Below are positions 8,649 through 16,001 of a stretch of 17,770 bases of DNA, piece after piece. The position numbers were made by a program, and so were the translations under genes. The stretch spans positions 1-17,770 of the forward strand of contig BBFE01000065.1 of assembly GCA_001313085.1 (NCBI GenBank), read 5' to 3'. The DNA is from Paenibacillus sp. JCM 18996 (GTDB lineage Bacteria > Bacillota > Bacilli > Paenibacillales > NBRC-103111). Below the pieces are notes generated by a model. It did no database searches. It worked only from the letters and a program-made list of their open reading frames with translations, and was not told the origin of the DNA. Within the stretch, counting starts at the first letter, position 1; every line of letters starts with the position of its first letter.

Positions 8649-8925
8649 ATGGGAAAAGTTTTTTTGGAATATAAAATATCTGCAGAAGACCGCGAGGAAT
8701 TTGTTTCATGGATGAAAAGCAGTCTTTCCCTGCAGGGGTCGGCAGAGCTGTATGAAGGAACCGATCAGCGGCTTGTTCATGGAGATATGGGAGGGATTGG
8801 AGTATGTGGACTATTTGACGGTGAAGAAAATGAGGCTTGATCCCGCACATCCGGACTGGGGGCGGCTTCACCGGTGGGTTTCCGCGGACAAGCTGAACAT
8901 ATGGCATTTTGGAGCAGTAAAATGA
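8649..8925 (+). CDS. Small protein of unknown function (frameshifted)
   Basis: ATG 8649 has a good ribosome site (AAAAGGAG, 8634-8641). As read, the frame stops at 8840. One missing base near 8768 (CAGCGG where CAGCCGG or CAGCGGG is expected) instead gives a longer acidic-to-aromatic protein: MGKVFLEYKISAEDREEFVS, ELYEGTDQ, then GLFMEIWEGLEYVDYLTVKK and HPDWGRLHRWVSADKLNIWH, ending FGAVK with TGA 8923-8925, about 92 residues. The amphipathic strand-helix pattern recalls dimeric alpha-beta barrel (NIPSNAP or antibiotic monooxygenase-like) proteins, but I do not recognise the family with confidence. It is divergent from the YfhP-like gene. Confidence 0.6.
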
Positions 8926-8970
8926 AGGCTCGTGACAGCAGAGCAAAGCTATGCCCGAAGCCCGGAAAAA

Positions 8971-9002
8971 AAACCAAGGCTATCCCAGGTTCCGGAATAG
9001 CC
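8971..9002 (-). terminator. Hairpin with T8 tract (minus strand)
   Basis: GGCTAT (8978-8983) pairs with ATAGCC (8997-9002), and read on the minus strand the stem is followed closely by eight T. It may back up the gerQ terminator or, as a plain hairpin, end the upstream plus-strand gene. Confidence 0.4.
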
Positions 9003-9037
9003 CTTCGAGGATATGAGCCTGCATCCTGCGGCCGAAG

Positions 9038-9059
9038 AAAAAACGCCCCTCGCAGAGGC
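9038..9059 (-). terminator. gerQ terminator
   Basis: On the minus strand GCCTC-tgcga-GGGGC (9045-9059) is followed by GTTTTTT (9038-9044), beginning 21 bp after the gerQ stop. Confidence 0.7.
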
Positions 9060-9079
9060 AGGAAAACCGCTAAGTATTG

Positions 9080-10030
9080 TTATTCGCTGCTTGAGTCCCG
9101 CATAGGGTAAGCATATTTCAATTCCTGGTCGAACGTGATGTAATCCAGATTTACCATCAACAGCAAATAGCGCATTCCTGTGTGAGGATCGCTTATGACA
9201 ATATGGTCGCGCCCGGCGGCCTCTACTACGCCTTTGAAAATTTTGGCGTTCCATTGGCTGTTGTTCTCGAATGTCATATAGACCGTCGCTACTTTACCCC
9301 GATTCAAACGGAGGATGTTTTCTATATAGGATTCCTCGAATGGTATGGCGCCCGGGGCTGCGCCAGCCGACGGATGATGGCCGGGGGAAGTTGGCATGCC
9401 GCCTGTATGCGGGCCAGCAGGCAGTCTCGGATAACCGGCTCCGGGATAGCCCGCTCCAGGGAAGCCTGCGCCTGGGAAGCCGGCTCCAGGCATACCAGCT
9501 CCAGGCATACCTGTGCCTGGGAATCCGGCTCCCGGCAGTGGCGCTCCCGCTGGAGGGGCGTTCAGACCGCCGCCGAGGGGCGCTGCTTTGGCATTAGGCT
9601 GTGTGCTGTAAGGCGAAACCATGGCGGAGTGTTCGGGCCGTAAGGCGACACGGCCGGAGCTGGAGCGTTTGGGCCGAATGGCGAGACCATAGCCGGAGCG
9701 TTGGGCCCATAAGGCGAGACCATGGACGGAGCGTTGGCCCATAAGGCGAGACCATGGACGGAGCGTTGGGCCCGAACGGCGAGACCATGGACGGAGCGTT
9801 GGGCCCGAACGGCGAGACCATGGACGGAGCATTAGCCCGTAAGGCGACACGGCCGGAGAAGGAGCATTAGGCCCGAAAGGTGAAACCATCGGCGGCGTAT
9901 TCGCTCCGTACGGCGAAACGAGCGGCGGTGCCGGAGGATTCGCCCCAGCCGGCGAAATGACTGGCGGTCCGGGCGGGTTGGGCTTAGTGGAAGCGGGCGA
10001 AACAAAACCGGGTTTGTTCGGAGCGTTCAT
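9080..10030 (-). CDS. gerQ: Spore coat protein GerQ with expanded repeat region
   Basis: GerQ is an inner-coat protein needed for localisation of the cortex hydrolase CwlJ and is cross-linked by transglutaminase Tgl in Bacillus subtilis. The C-terminal ~90 residues are the conserved GerQ domain: EESYIENILRLNRGKVATVY, MTFENNSQWNAKIFKGVVEA, AGRDHIVISDPHTGMRYLLL. Ahead of it are a pentapeptide tract (PGAGF/PGAGM/PGAGY) and an 11-residue Pro-rich repeat (FGPNAPSMVSP). The frame is open throughout, but inside the repeats it slips three times, at three 32-bp units among 33/36-bp units, so the central third is currently read in the wrong phases (LRPWSRRSGPT). Net loss is three bases, so both ends stay in frame. 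Start ATG 10030 has AAGGAGG ten bases upstream. Bacillus GerQ (about 180 residues) has a much shorter N-terminal part. Confidence 0.9.
   Translation of the reverse strand: MNAPNKPGFVSPASTKPNPPGPPVISPAGANPPAPPLVSPYGANTPPMVSPFGPNAPSPAVSPYGLMLRPWSRRSGPTLRPWSRRSGPTLRPWSRLMGQRSVHGLALWAQRSGYGLAIRPKRSSSGRVALRPEHSAMVSPYSTQPNAKAAPLGGGLNAPPAGAPLPGAGFPGTGMPGAGMPGAGFPGAGFPGAGYPGAGYPRLPAGPHTGGMPTSPGHHPSAGAAPGAIPFEESYIENILRLNRGKVATVYMTFENNSQWNAKIFKGVVEAAGRDHIVISDPHTGMRYLLLMVNLDYITFDQELKYAYPMRDSSSE
9613..9912. repeat. 33-bp tandem repeat array in gerQ
   Basis: Unit starts, taken at GCGAGACC or variants, are 9613, 9645, 9681, 9714, 9746, 9779, 9812, 9844 and 9880. Spacings are 32, 36, 33, 32, 33, 33, 32 and 36 bp. 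The core (9714-9843) is nearly identical between copies; outer units have diverged. It encodes (F/Y)GPNAPSMVSP repeats on the minus strand. Confidence 0.9.
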
Positions 10031-10039
10031 AATTGACAA

Positions 10040-10171
10040 GCCTCCTTATTGTATATGAAATTTCCCATTAATTAATGTATTAGCAAGCATGCAACTTTAT
10101 GTTTCGCCGAGAACACTCGTGATTTTAATAATGAAATGAATCGGATTCGGATAAGACGTGCCTTTTGACAC
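10040..10171. other. Intergenic stretch upstream of gerQ
   Basis: No gene seen. It should hold the gerQ promoter (minus strand). CATTAATTA-like and CATATACAA-like sequences resemble mother-cell sigma-E/K -10 boxes, but none has a convincing partner, so I do not call a promoter. Confidence 0.3.
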
Positions 10172-10358
10172 GTTAAGAACATGATGAAAAAACCACAAAC
10201 TTGCCAAAGCGATTAGTGAAGTGTCTTGGCATCAATTCAGAAAGATGCTTGAAAACAAAGCAAAGTGGTATAGACGTATTGTCGTTGCAGTAGGCACAAC
10301 CTTTGCTTCTTCTCAGCTTTGTTCGGTTGTGGATACCAAAACAAAGAGGTTAAAAACA
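10172..10358 (+). pseudogene. Decayed TnpB (IS200/IS605 family) fragment
   Basis: TnpB is the RNA-guided nuclease of IS200/IS605 elements. Allowing for A6 10187-10192 having one base too many and one missing T near 10327, the fragment reads VKNMMKNHKLAKAISEVSWH, QFRKMLENKAKWYRRIVVAV, and SSQLCSVCGYQNKEVKN. The last piece is the first half of the TnpB zinc finger (C-x2-C); the second Cys pair and the final RuvC aspartate (HDRD) are absent. There is no start, no N-terminal part and no recognisable element end, so it is a dead remnant of about 60 codons lying between gerQ and the exporter operon. Confidence 0.8.
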
Positions 10359-10377
10359 TTATAATCGTTCTGTCTTA

Positions 10378-10406
10378 TTGACTGGCCTCACCTTCGATGT
10401 TAGAAT
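10378..10406 (+). promoter_or_regulatory. Sigma-A promoter of the exporter leader
   Basis: TTGACT (10378-10383), 17-nt spacer, TAGAAT (10401-10406); each box has one mismatch to consensus. Transcription would start near 10413, producing a leader of about 255 nt before the exporter gene. Confidence 0.75.
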
Positions 10407-10452
10407 CACATAGTATCCGCCACAATTTACAAAAAAAAGGAGGGCAATACCG

Positions 10453-10554
10453 ATGATTCACTTCCATATCGGCTATGTTTGTGACCGACAACTGAATATC
10501 GGTTTGCCTCTGCCCAGCTCATATCCGCTATACATAAGCGTCATTACTCCATGA
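10453..10554 (+). CDS. 33-codon leader ORF ahead of the ABC exporter
   Basis: ATG 10453 is preceded by AAAAGGAGGG at good spacing. It encodes 33 residues (MIHFHIGYVCDRQLN, then IGLPLPSSYPLYISVITP) and ends at TGA 10552-10554. The Pro/Leu-rich second half ends Thr-Pro just before the stop. It lies between a sigma-A promoter and a hairpin with T-run in front of an exporter gene, so I infer a regulatory leader peptide comparable in position to B. subtilis bmrB. I do not recognise sequence similarity to any named peptide. Confidence 0.55.
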   Translation: MIHFHIGYVCDRQLNIGLPLPSSYPLYISVITP

Positions 10555-10607
10555 CATTCCCTTTTTTTTCACCGAATTTGCACCATTTAAAGACCAGGGA
10601 TTAGAAG

Positions 10608-10643
10608 AGGCATTCCGGTACGCGCCGGCCTGTCTCTTTTTTT
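10608..10643 (+). terminator. Candidate transcription attenuator before the exporter
   Basis: AGGC (10608-10611) pairs with GCCT (10628-10631), enclosing CGG/CCG (10616-10618 with 10625-10627); TGTCTC and seven T (10637-10643) follow. It lies 54 bp after the leader ORF and 25 bp before the exporter start, the position of an attenuator. The stem is short and bulged, so strength is uncertain. Confidence 0.5.
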
Positions 10644-10667
10644 CATTAACGAGAGGAAGTGGGGATT

Positions 10668-12417
10668 GTGTTCAGCATTCTTTTCAAATTAAAATGGTTT
10701 TTTTTCTCGATGTACCGCACCCGTTATATTACGGCGGTCGGCTTATTGATCCTGGCGGGTATGCTCGAGATGATTCCTCCAAACTGCTGGGCCGCGCGGT
10801 GGACCAAATTTCGCAGGGCACGCTCACGAGGTGGGATCTGGGAGGGACTTTGCTGTTCTACGGACTGCTGCTTGCCGCGCTCTATCTGATCACTTATTTC
10901 TGGATGTACCGGTTGTTCGGAGGATCGTTCCTCGTAGAAAGGATACTGCGCTCCCGCTTCATGGGGCATCTGCTGCGGATGACGCCTACATTCTACGAAC
11001 GCAACCGCACGGGGGACTTGATGGCGCGCGCGACTAACGACTTGAAAGCGGTGTCCCAAACGACGGGCTTCGGCATTCTGACGCTTGTCGACTCCAGCAT
11101 CTTTATGTGCACGATCCTTATCACTATGGTGTTCCTGACCTCCTGGAAGCTGACGTTCGCTTCGATGCTGCCCTTGCCGTTTATAGCGCTTGCGATCAGA
11201 TTTTACGGGAAAAAAAAGATACACGAAAGATTCACCGCGGCTCAGGACTCCTTTGGAGATTTGAACGACCATGTGCTGGAGGCGGTATCCGGGGTAAGGG
11301 TGAACCGGGCGTACGTGCAGGAAACGGCGGACCAAAAAACGATTCGGCGCGCTGACGGACGACGTGTATGAGAAGAATGCCGCCGTCGCCCGGGTGGACG
11401 CCTTGTTCGAGCCTACGATCAAGCTGCTTGTGGGAGCTAGCTACATGGTGGGCCTGGGATACGGAGCTTATCTCGTATTCCATAACGATATGACGCTTGG
11501 AGAACTGGTCTCTTTCAACGTGTATTTGGGGATGCTGATTTGGCCGATGTTTGCCATGGGCGAGCTGATTAACATCATGACGCGGGGAGACGCTTCTCTC
11601 GACAGGGTAAACGAGACGCTTGCCTATAAAGCCGATGTGAGGGAGCACGAAGAGCCCGAAGAAGCGGAGCAGCCGGGCCGGATTGAGTTCCGTGAGGTGG
11701 GCTTTCGTTATCCGTCTTCCACTACGGAGAATCTGAGGGGCGTCTCGTTCCGGCTGCCGCGCGGATCCACACTCGGCATCGTCGGCCGGACGGGAAGCGG
11801 CAAGTCGACCTTGATCAAGCAGCTGCTGAGGGAATATCCGAAAGGAGAGGGGGAGCTGACCCTTTCCGGGATTCCGATAGACCGGCTGCCTATGGAGCAG
11901 CTGTACGGCTGGATCGGTTATGTGCCGCAGGAGCAGATCCTGTTCTCGAAGACCGTCCGGGAAAATATTCTGTTCGGCAAACAGGACGGCACGGAGGACG
12001 ACATCTGGCAGGCGATGGAATGGGCGGCTTTCAATCAGGATATCGGCACGCTGTCCGAAGGGCTGGATACGCTGGTCGGCGAGAAAGGGGTCGCCCTTTC
12101 CGGAGGCCAGAAGCAGCGGGTGTCGCTGTCCAGAGCCTTGATTTCCCAGCCGGAAATCCTCATTCTGGACGACGCCATGTCGGCGGTCGATGCCCGAACG
12201 GAGACAAGAATCGTCGACAGCATCCGCCGGGAGCGGCAGGGAAAAAACGACGATCATCGCAACGCACCGCCTGTCTGCCGTGCAGCACGCGGACCTTATT
12301 CTGGTGATGGAGGACGGAGCTGTCGCCGAACGTGGAACGCATGAAGAGCTAATGGAGCTCGGCGGTTGGTACAAGGAGCAGTTCGTGAGGCAGCAGGCGG
12401 AGGCCAATTTAGGATAA
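10668..12417 (+). CDS. bmrC: Heterodimeric multidrug ABC exporter, BmrC/YheI-like subunit (frameshifted)
   Basis: A half-transporter: six membrane helices, then a nucleotide-binding domain. It starts at GTG 10668 (GAGAGGAA upstream): MFSILFKLKWFFFSMYRTRY, then PPKLLGRAVDQI and ERNRTGDLMARATNDLKAVS. The ATPase domain has Walker A GRTGSGKST, signature LSGGQKQR, Walker B LILDDAMSAVD and H-loop ATHRLS. The residue after the Walker B Asp is Asp, not the catalytic Glu, as in the degenerate-site partner of heterodimeric exporters. Breaks: one base missing near 10777 (CCTCCAAA), one extra A in A6 11334-11339 and one in A6 12242-12247; with these fixed the protein is about 583 residues. It is followed 22 bp later by its partner. 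BmrC identity rests on the paired architecture and N-terminal resemblance. Confidence 0.85.
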
Positions 12418-12439
12418 AAGTCCGAAAGGAAGTGAAATT

Positions 12440-14541
12440 GTGGGTATAGGCAAAAGGCTGTTTCATTATGGTTGGATGTTTAAAAGAGCGTTCGTGTTGG
12501 CTTTTCTGATGCTTTGCGTTTCTATAGGCGCGGAGCTCGCGGGACCTTTTATCGCCAAACAAATGATTGATGTAAACATAGTCGGCATAGAAAAGCCTTG
12601 GTATGCAGCGGCGCCGGACGCGGCCAGCGTAAGCTATAACGGCCAGGGGTACAAAAGAGAGGACCGCTTCCAGCCGGGCGAAGCCAAAGGGAAGGAGGTC
12701 CGGGTGCTGCAGGTCGGGCGGCAGTTTGTATTTGTGGACGGAGCACTCGCTTTCGACGGCAAACGCGACTGGAAAAACGGCAAGCTGACGATTTCAAATA
12801 AAGACAGGTCGGAAACTTATGAAGCGAGGAAGCTGAGCGCCGGAGAACTGTTCGCCTTTTACAAGCCGGAGCTGCCGTGGCTTTACAAGCTGGCCGGCAT
12901 TTATATGGGACTTATCGGAGTTTCTTCCCTTTTTCATTACGGCCAGCGGTATTTGTTCCAGACCTCGGCAAACCGGGTCATCCGCAAGCTGAGATATGAC
13001 GTCTACAAGCAGATCCAGCGGCTGCCGATCTCATACTTTGACAATCTGCCGGCGGGAAAAGTCGTCTCCCGGGTGACGAACGATACGGAAGCGGTCAAAG
13101 ATTTGTTCGTCAGCGTGCTGTCCAATTTTTTTTCACGGGTATGGTGTATATTCTTGGGATTCTTGGCGCTTTGTTTCTGCTCGATGTCCGGATGGCGCTG
13201 CTCTGTTCGCTGATTGTGCCGGCTCTTGCCTTGTGGGTCGTGGTCTACCGGAAATTTGCCACCCAGTATAATATTGTGCTGCGGGCCCGCAACAGCGACA
13301 TCAACGGGTTGATCAACGAGTCCATACAGGGGATGCCGATTATCCGCGCGTTCCGCAGGCAGAAGGAGACCACGCGCGAGTTCGAGCAGTTGAACGAAGA
13401 ATATTACACTTACCAGAATAAAATGCTGAATCTTAACTCATTGACAGGCCATAACCTGGTCGGTGTGCTGAAAAAATCTGACTTTTATCGCCCTGATCTG
13501 GTATTTCGGCGGAGCTTCATTGACGGGGACCACGGTGATATCGCTTGGAGTGCTGTACGCTTTTATCGACTATTTGAACCGGCTGTTCAATCCTGTGGTC
13601 GGTATCGTCAATCAGCTGGCGAACCTGGAGCAGTCTCTCGTGTCGGCCGGAAGGGTGTTCGAGCTGATGGATGAGCCGGGGCTCGACGTGTCGGAGGAAA
13701 GGATTCCGAGGTATAAAGGCCGCGTCGAATTTGATGCTGTGTCCTTCGCTTACAGGGAAAAGGAGAAGGTGCTGAAGAACATCTCCTTTAAAGCAAATCC
13801 GGGCGAAACGGTGGCGCTGGTCGGACATACGGGTTCGGGCAAAAGCTCGATCATGAACCTGCTGTTCCGGTTCTACGACCCTCAGCAGGGGTCGATCCGC
13901 ATCGACGGCACCGACATCCGCGAGTGGCCGAAGCAAGGGCTGCGCCAGCATATGGGCATCGTCCTGCAGGATCCTTTCCTGTTCACCGGGACCGTGGCGA
14001 GCAATGTTTCGCTGGACGATCCTGCGATTAGCAGGGAGCGGGTAGAGCGGGCACTCGAGGACGTGGGAGCGGGGCCGCTGATTGCCGGGTTGCCCGGCGG
14101 CGTGGACGAACCGGTGCTGGAAAAAAAGGAAGCACCTTGTCCGCCGGACAGAGGCAGCTGATATCATTCGCGCGGGCTTTGGCTTTTGACCCCGCAATTC
14201 TTATCCTGGACGAAGCGACAGCCAGCATCGATACGGAGACCGAAGCGGTCATCCAGAAAGCGCTGGATGTCCTGAAGCAGGGGCGCACGACTTTTTATTA
14301 TCGCGCACAGGCTTTCCACGATCCGCAGTGCGGATCAAATTCTCGTGCTGCACCGGGGCGAGATCGTGGAGCGCGGCAACCATGAGGAATTGATGAGCTT
14401 CAGGGCCGATATTTCCAAATGTACCAGCTTCAACGGGGACACAAGGCGGAGGCAGCGCAGGAGGCCAGGGAAACCGAGAGCGGCGCTGCGAGTGAAGGGC
14501 GAAGCGGCCCTGGCAGTCGGGTGGCTGGAACGGTCGGGTAG
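12440..14541 (+). CDS. bmrD: Heterodimeric multidrug ABC exporter, BmrD/YheH-like subunit (frameshifted)
   Basis: Partner half-transporter, about 700 residues after correction. It begins at GTG 12440 (AAAGGAAG upstream): [20 protein letters not shown]. Between the first and second membrane helices lies an extra domain of about 110 residues ([20 protein letters not shown] to [15 protein letters not shown]), matching the extracellular domain of BmrD. The ATPase domain has Walker [10 protein letters not shown], signature LSAGQRQ (degenerate), Walker [12 protein letters not shown] with the catalytic Glu, and H-loop AHRLST. It should form the functional ATP site with the first subunit's LSGGQ. Breaks: T8 13126-13133, A6 13471-13476, A7 14121-14127, T5 14292-14296 (runs too long) and one missing G near 14403. 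The polar C-terminal tail ends at TAG 14539-14541. Confidence 0.85.
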
Positions 14542-14643
14542 CCGGCAATGTAGCAGCGGTGCAGCCGAAACGAAGGGCCGAAGTTCCGTCTGTGGCAGGA
14601 AGCGTGAAAAGCCCCGTTTCACGTAAATTCTCTTAAGGGAGAT

Positions 14644-14671
14644 GGCAGCTTGGATAAGGCTGTCTTTTTTT
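14644..14671 (+). terminator. Terminator of the exporter operon
   Basis: GGCAGC (14644-14649) pairs with GCTGTC (14659-14664) across a 9-nt loop, followed by a T-run to 14671. It lies about 100 bp after the second exporter gene. Confidence 0.75.
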
Positions 14672-14726
14672 CTGCGCAGATATGATACTAATGGTAGAGA
14701 CTGTATTCTTATAAGGAGTGTTCATC

Positions 14727-15874
14727 TTGAGGTTTCGACTGATTGCGGGCATCGCTGCGGCTTTTCTTGTCTATGCGGGTATAAATTACTACATCGGATG
14801 GCATGGAGCGCTGCTGCTCGGCTATATTTTTTTCATGTATCACACAAGACTTGGTACTGGGCTCTTTTCTGGTTGGCAGCGTTTTCGTATATTCTCGCCA
14901 GAGTGGGGTCGCGGTTTCTCCCCGGATCGATGTCCGGCTTTATGAAGGTGACAGGCTCCTACTGGATGGCTGTTATGCTGTATTCGATCCTTCTCCTGCC
15001 TGTTGCCGATATTTGCGGGTTGGTGCTGGAGCTGTGCGGCGTGAGCAAAGATTTTTTTTACATACCATGCTCGGCCTGGCATGCCTGCTGATTCTGCTGG
15101 TTGTGTTTGCTTTCGGTTCGTGGAACGCCTGGAACCCGATTGTGCGGAGGTATGAGCTGACTGTGGCCAAAGCCGCCGGTCCTTTAAAGGGGCTGCGGGT
15201 GGCGGTTGCGTCCGATATTCATCTCGGGACCATTGTGGGAAACAAACATCTGAAGCTGCTGGTCGAGCGGATCAACGGGCTAACGCCAGACATTATTCTG
15301 CTGCCAGGCGATATTATTGATGACGATATTGAGCCTTTTATCCGGAAGAAGATGGCTCAGGTGATGAAGCATCTGCATTCACGGTTTGGAACCTACGCGG
15401 TGCTCGGAAACCATGAGTACATCGGGGGGCACATCGAAGAGTTTGTGAAGCAGATGAAAGCGATCGGGGTCGTAGTGCTGCTGGACCGTTCGGTGAAAAT
15501 TCATGACAGCTTTTATCTGGTTGGAAGAAAGGACAGGGCGGTCCAGCGCTTTGGAAAAGGCAAACGGGAAGACCTGCAAAGTCTGCTCGAGGGGCTTGAT
15601 CGTTCGCTGCCGCTCATCCTGATGGATCATCAGCCTTATGAACTGGACAAAGCGCAGTCCGCCGGCGTCGATGTGATGCTTTCGGGGCATACCCACAGAG
15701 CAGATGGCGCCAAATCATTGGATTACACGCAGGCTGTTCGAGCTGGACTGGGGCTATCTGCGCAAAGGGCAGCTCCACGCAGTCGTATCGTCGGGGTACG
15801 GTACGTGGGGGCCGCCGATCCGCATCGGCAGCCGTTCGGAAATTATTGAACTCGCCATTACTTTTAAGCCATAG
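14727..15874 (+). CDS. Membrane-anchored metallophosphoesterase (frameshifted)
   Basis: A calcineurin-like phosphoesterase with an N-terminal membrane part of four or five helices (RFRLIAGIAAAFLVYAGINY, WALFWLAAFSYILARVGSRF, YWMAVMLYSILLLPVADICG, LACLLILLVVFAFGSW). The soluble domain has every metal-binding motif: VASDIHLG (D-x-H), LLPGDIIDDD (GD), LGNHEYI (GNHE), MDHQPYE and LSGHTHRG (GHTH). This is the YaeI/YpbG-like group of predicted membrane phosphoesterases; the substrate is unknown. TTG 14727 has AAGGAG eight bases upstream; GTG 14718 touches that site. Breaks: T7 14827-14833 and T8 15052-15059 (two extra each) and one missing G near 15701, after which the end reads FELDWGYLRKGQLHAVVSSG to TAG 15872-15874. 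About 380 residues. Confidence 0.85.
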
Positions 15875-15968
15875 ATTGCAAGCCAACAGGATTGTAAGCC
15901 GCAGTTTGTACATATAAAGTACAAGTCAGAAGTGCAAACCATAGGTGCAAACCCAAAGTGCAAGGCAT
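15875..15968. repeat. Degenerate 13-bp tandem repeats between genes
   Basis: The gap holds a run of about seven related units. From 15917 the period is exactly 13: AAGTACAAGTCAG, AAGTGCAAACCAT, AGGTGCAAACCCA, AAGTGCAAGGCAT. Upstream are looser copies ATTGCAAGCC (15875) and ATTGTAAGCC (15891). A small inverted repeat TTGTAC-atataaa-GTACAA (15906-15924) sits inside. It ends about 20 bp before the MATE ribosome site. Confidence 0.7.
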
Positions 15969-16001
15969 AGAGTGGGAAGAAGTCAATGGAGGTGGACTGT
16001 C

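Noticed and set aside
8874..9110. Plus-strand open frame between the small unknown gene and gerQ
   Set aside because: No ribosome site at its start, basic low-complexity content, and it overlaps two terminator-like hairpins and the end of gerQ.
9613..9912. CRISPR-like array
   Set aside because: Regular spacing comes from a coding tandem repeat; there are no unique spacers between identical repeats and no cas genes nearby.
11232..12407. Long minus-strand open frame (391 codons) opposite the first exporter gene
   Set aside because: It is antisense to a clearly conserved ABC ATPase domain, has low-complexity composition, no ribosome site and no recognisable motif.
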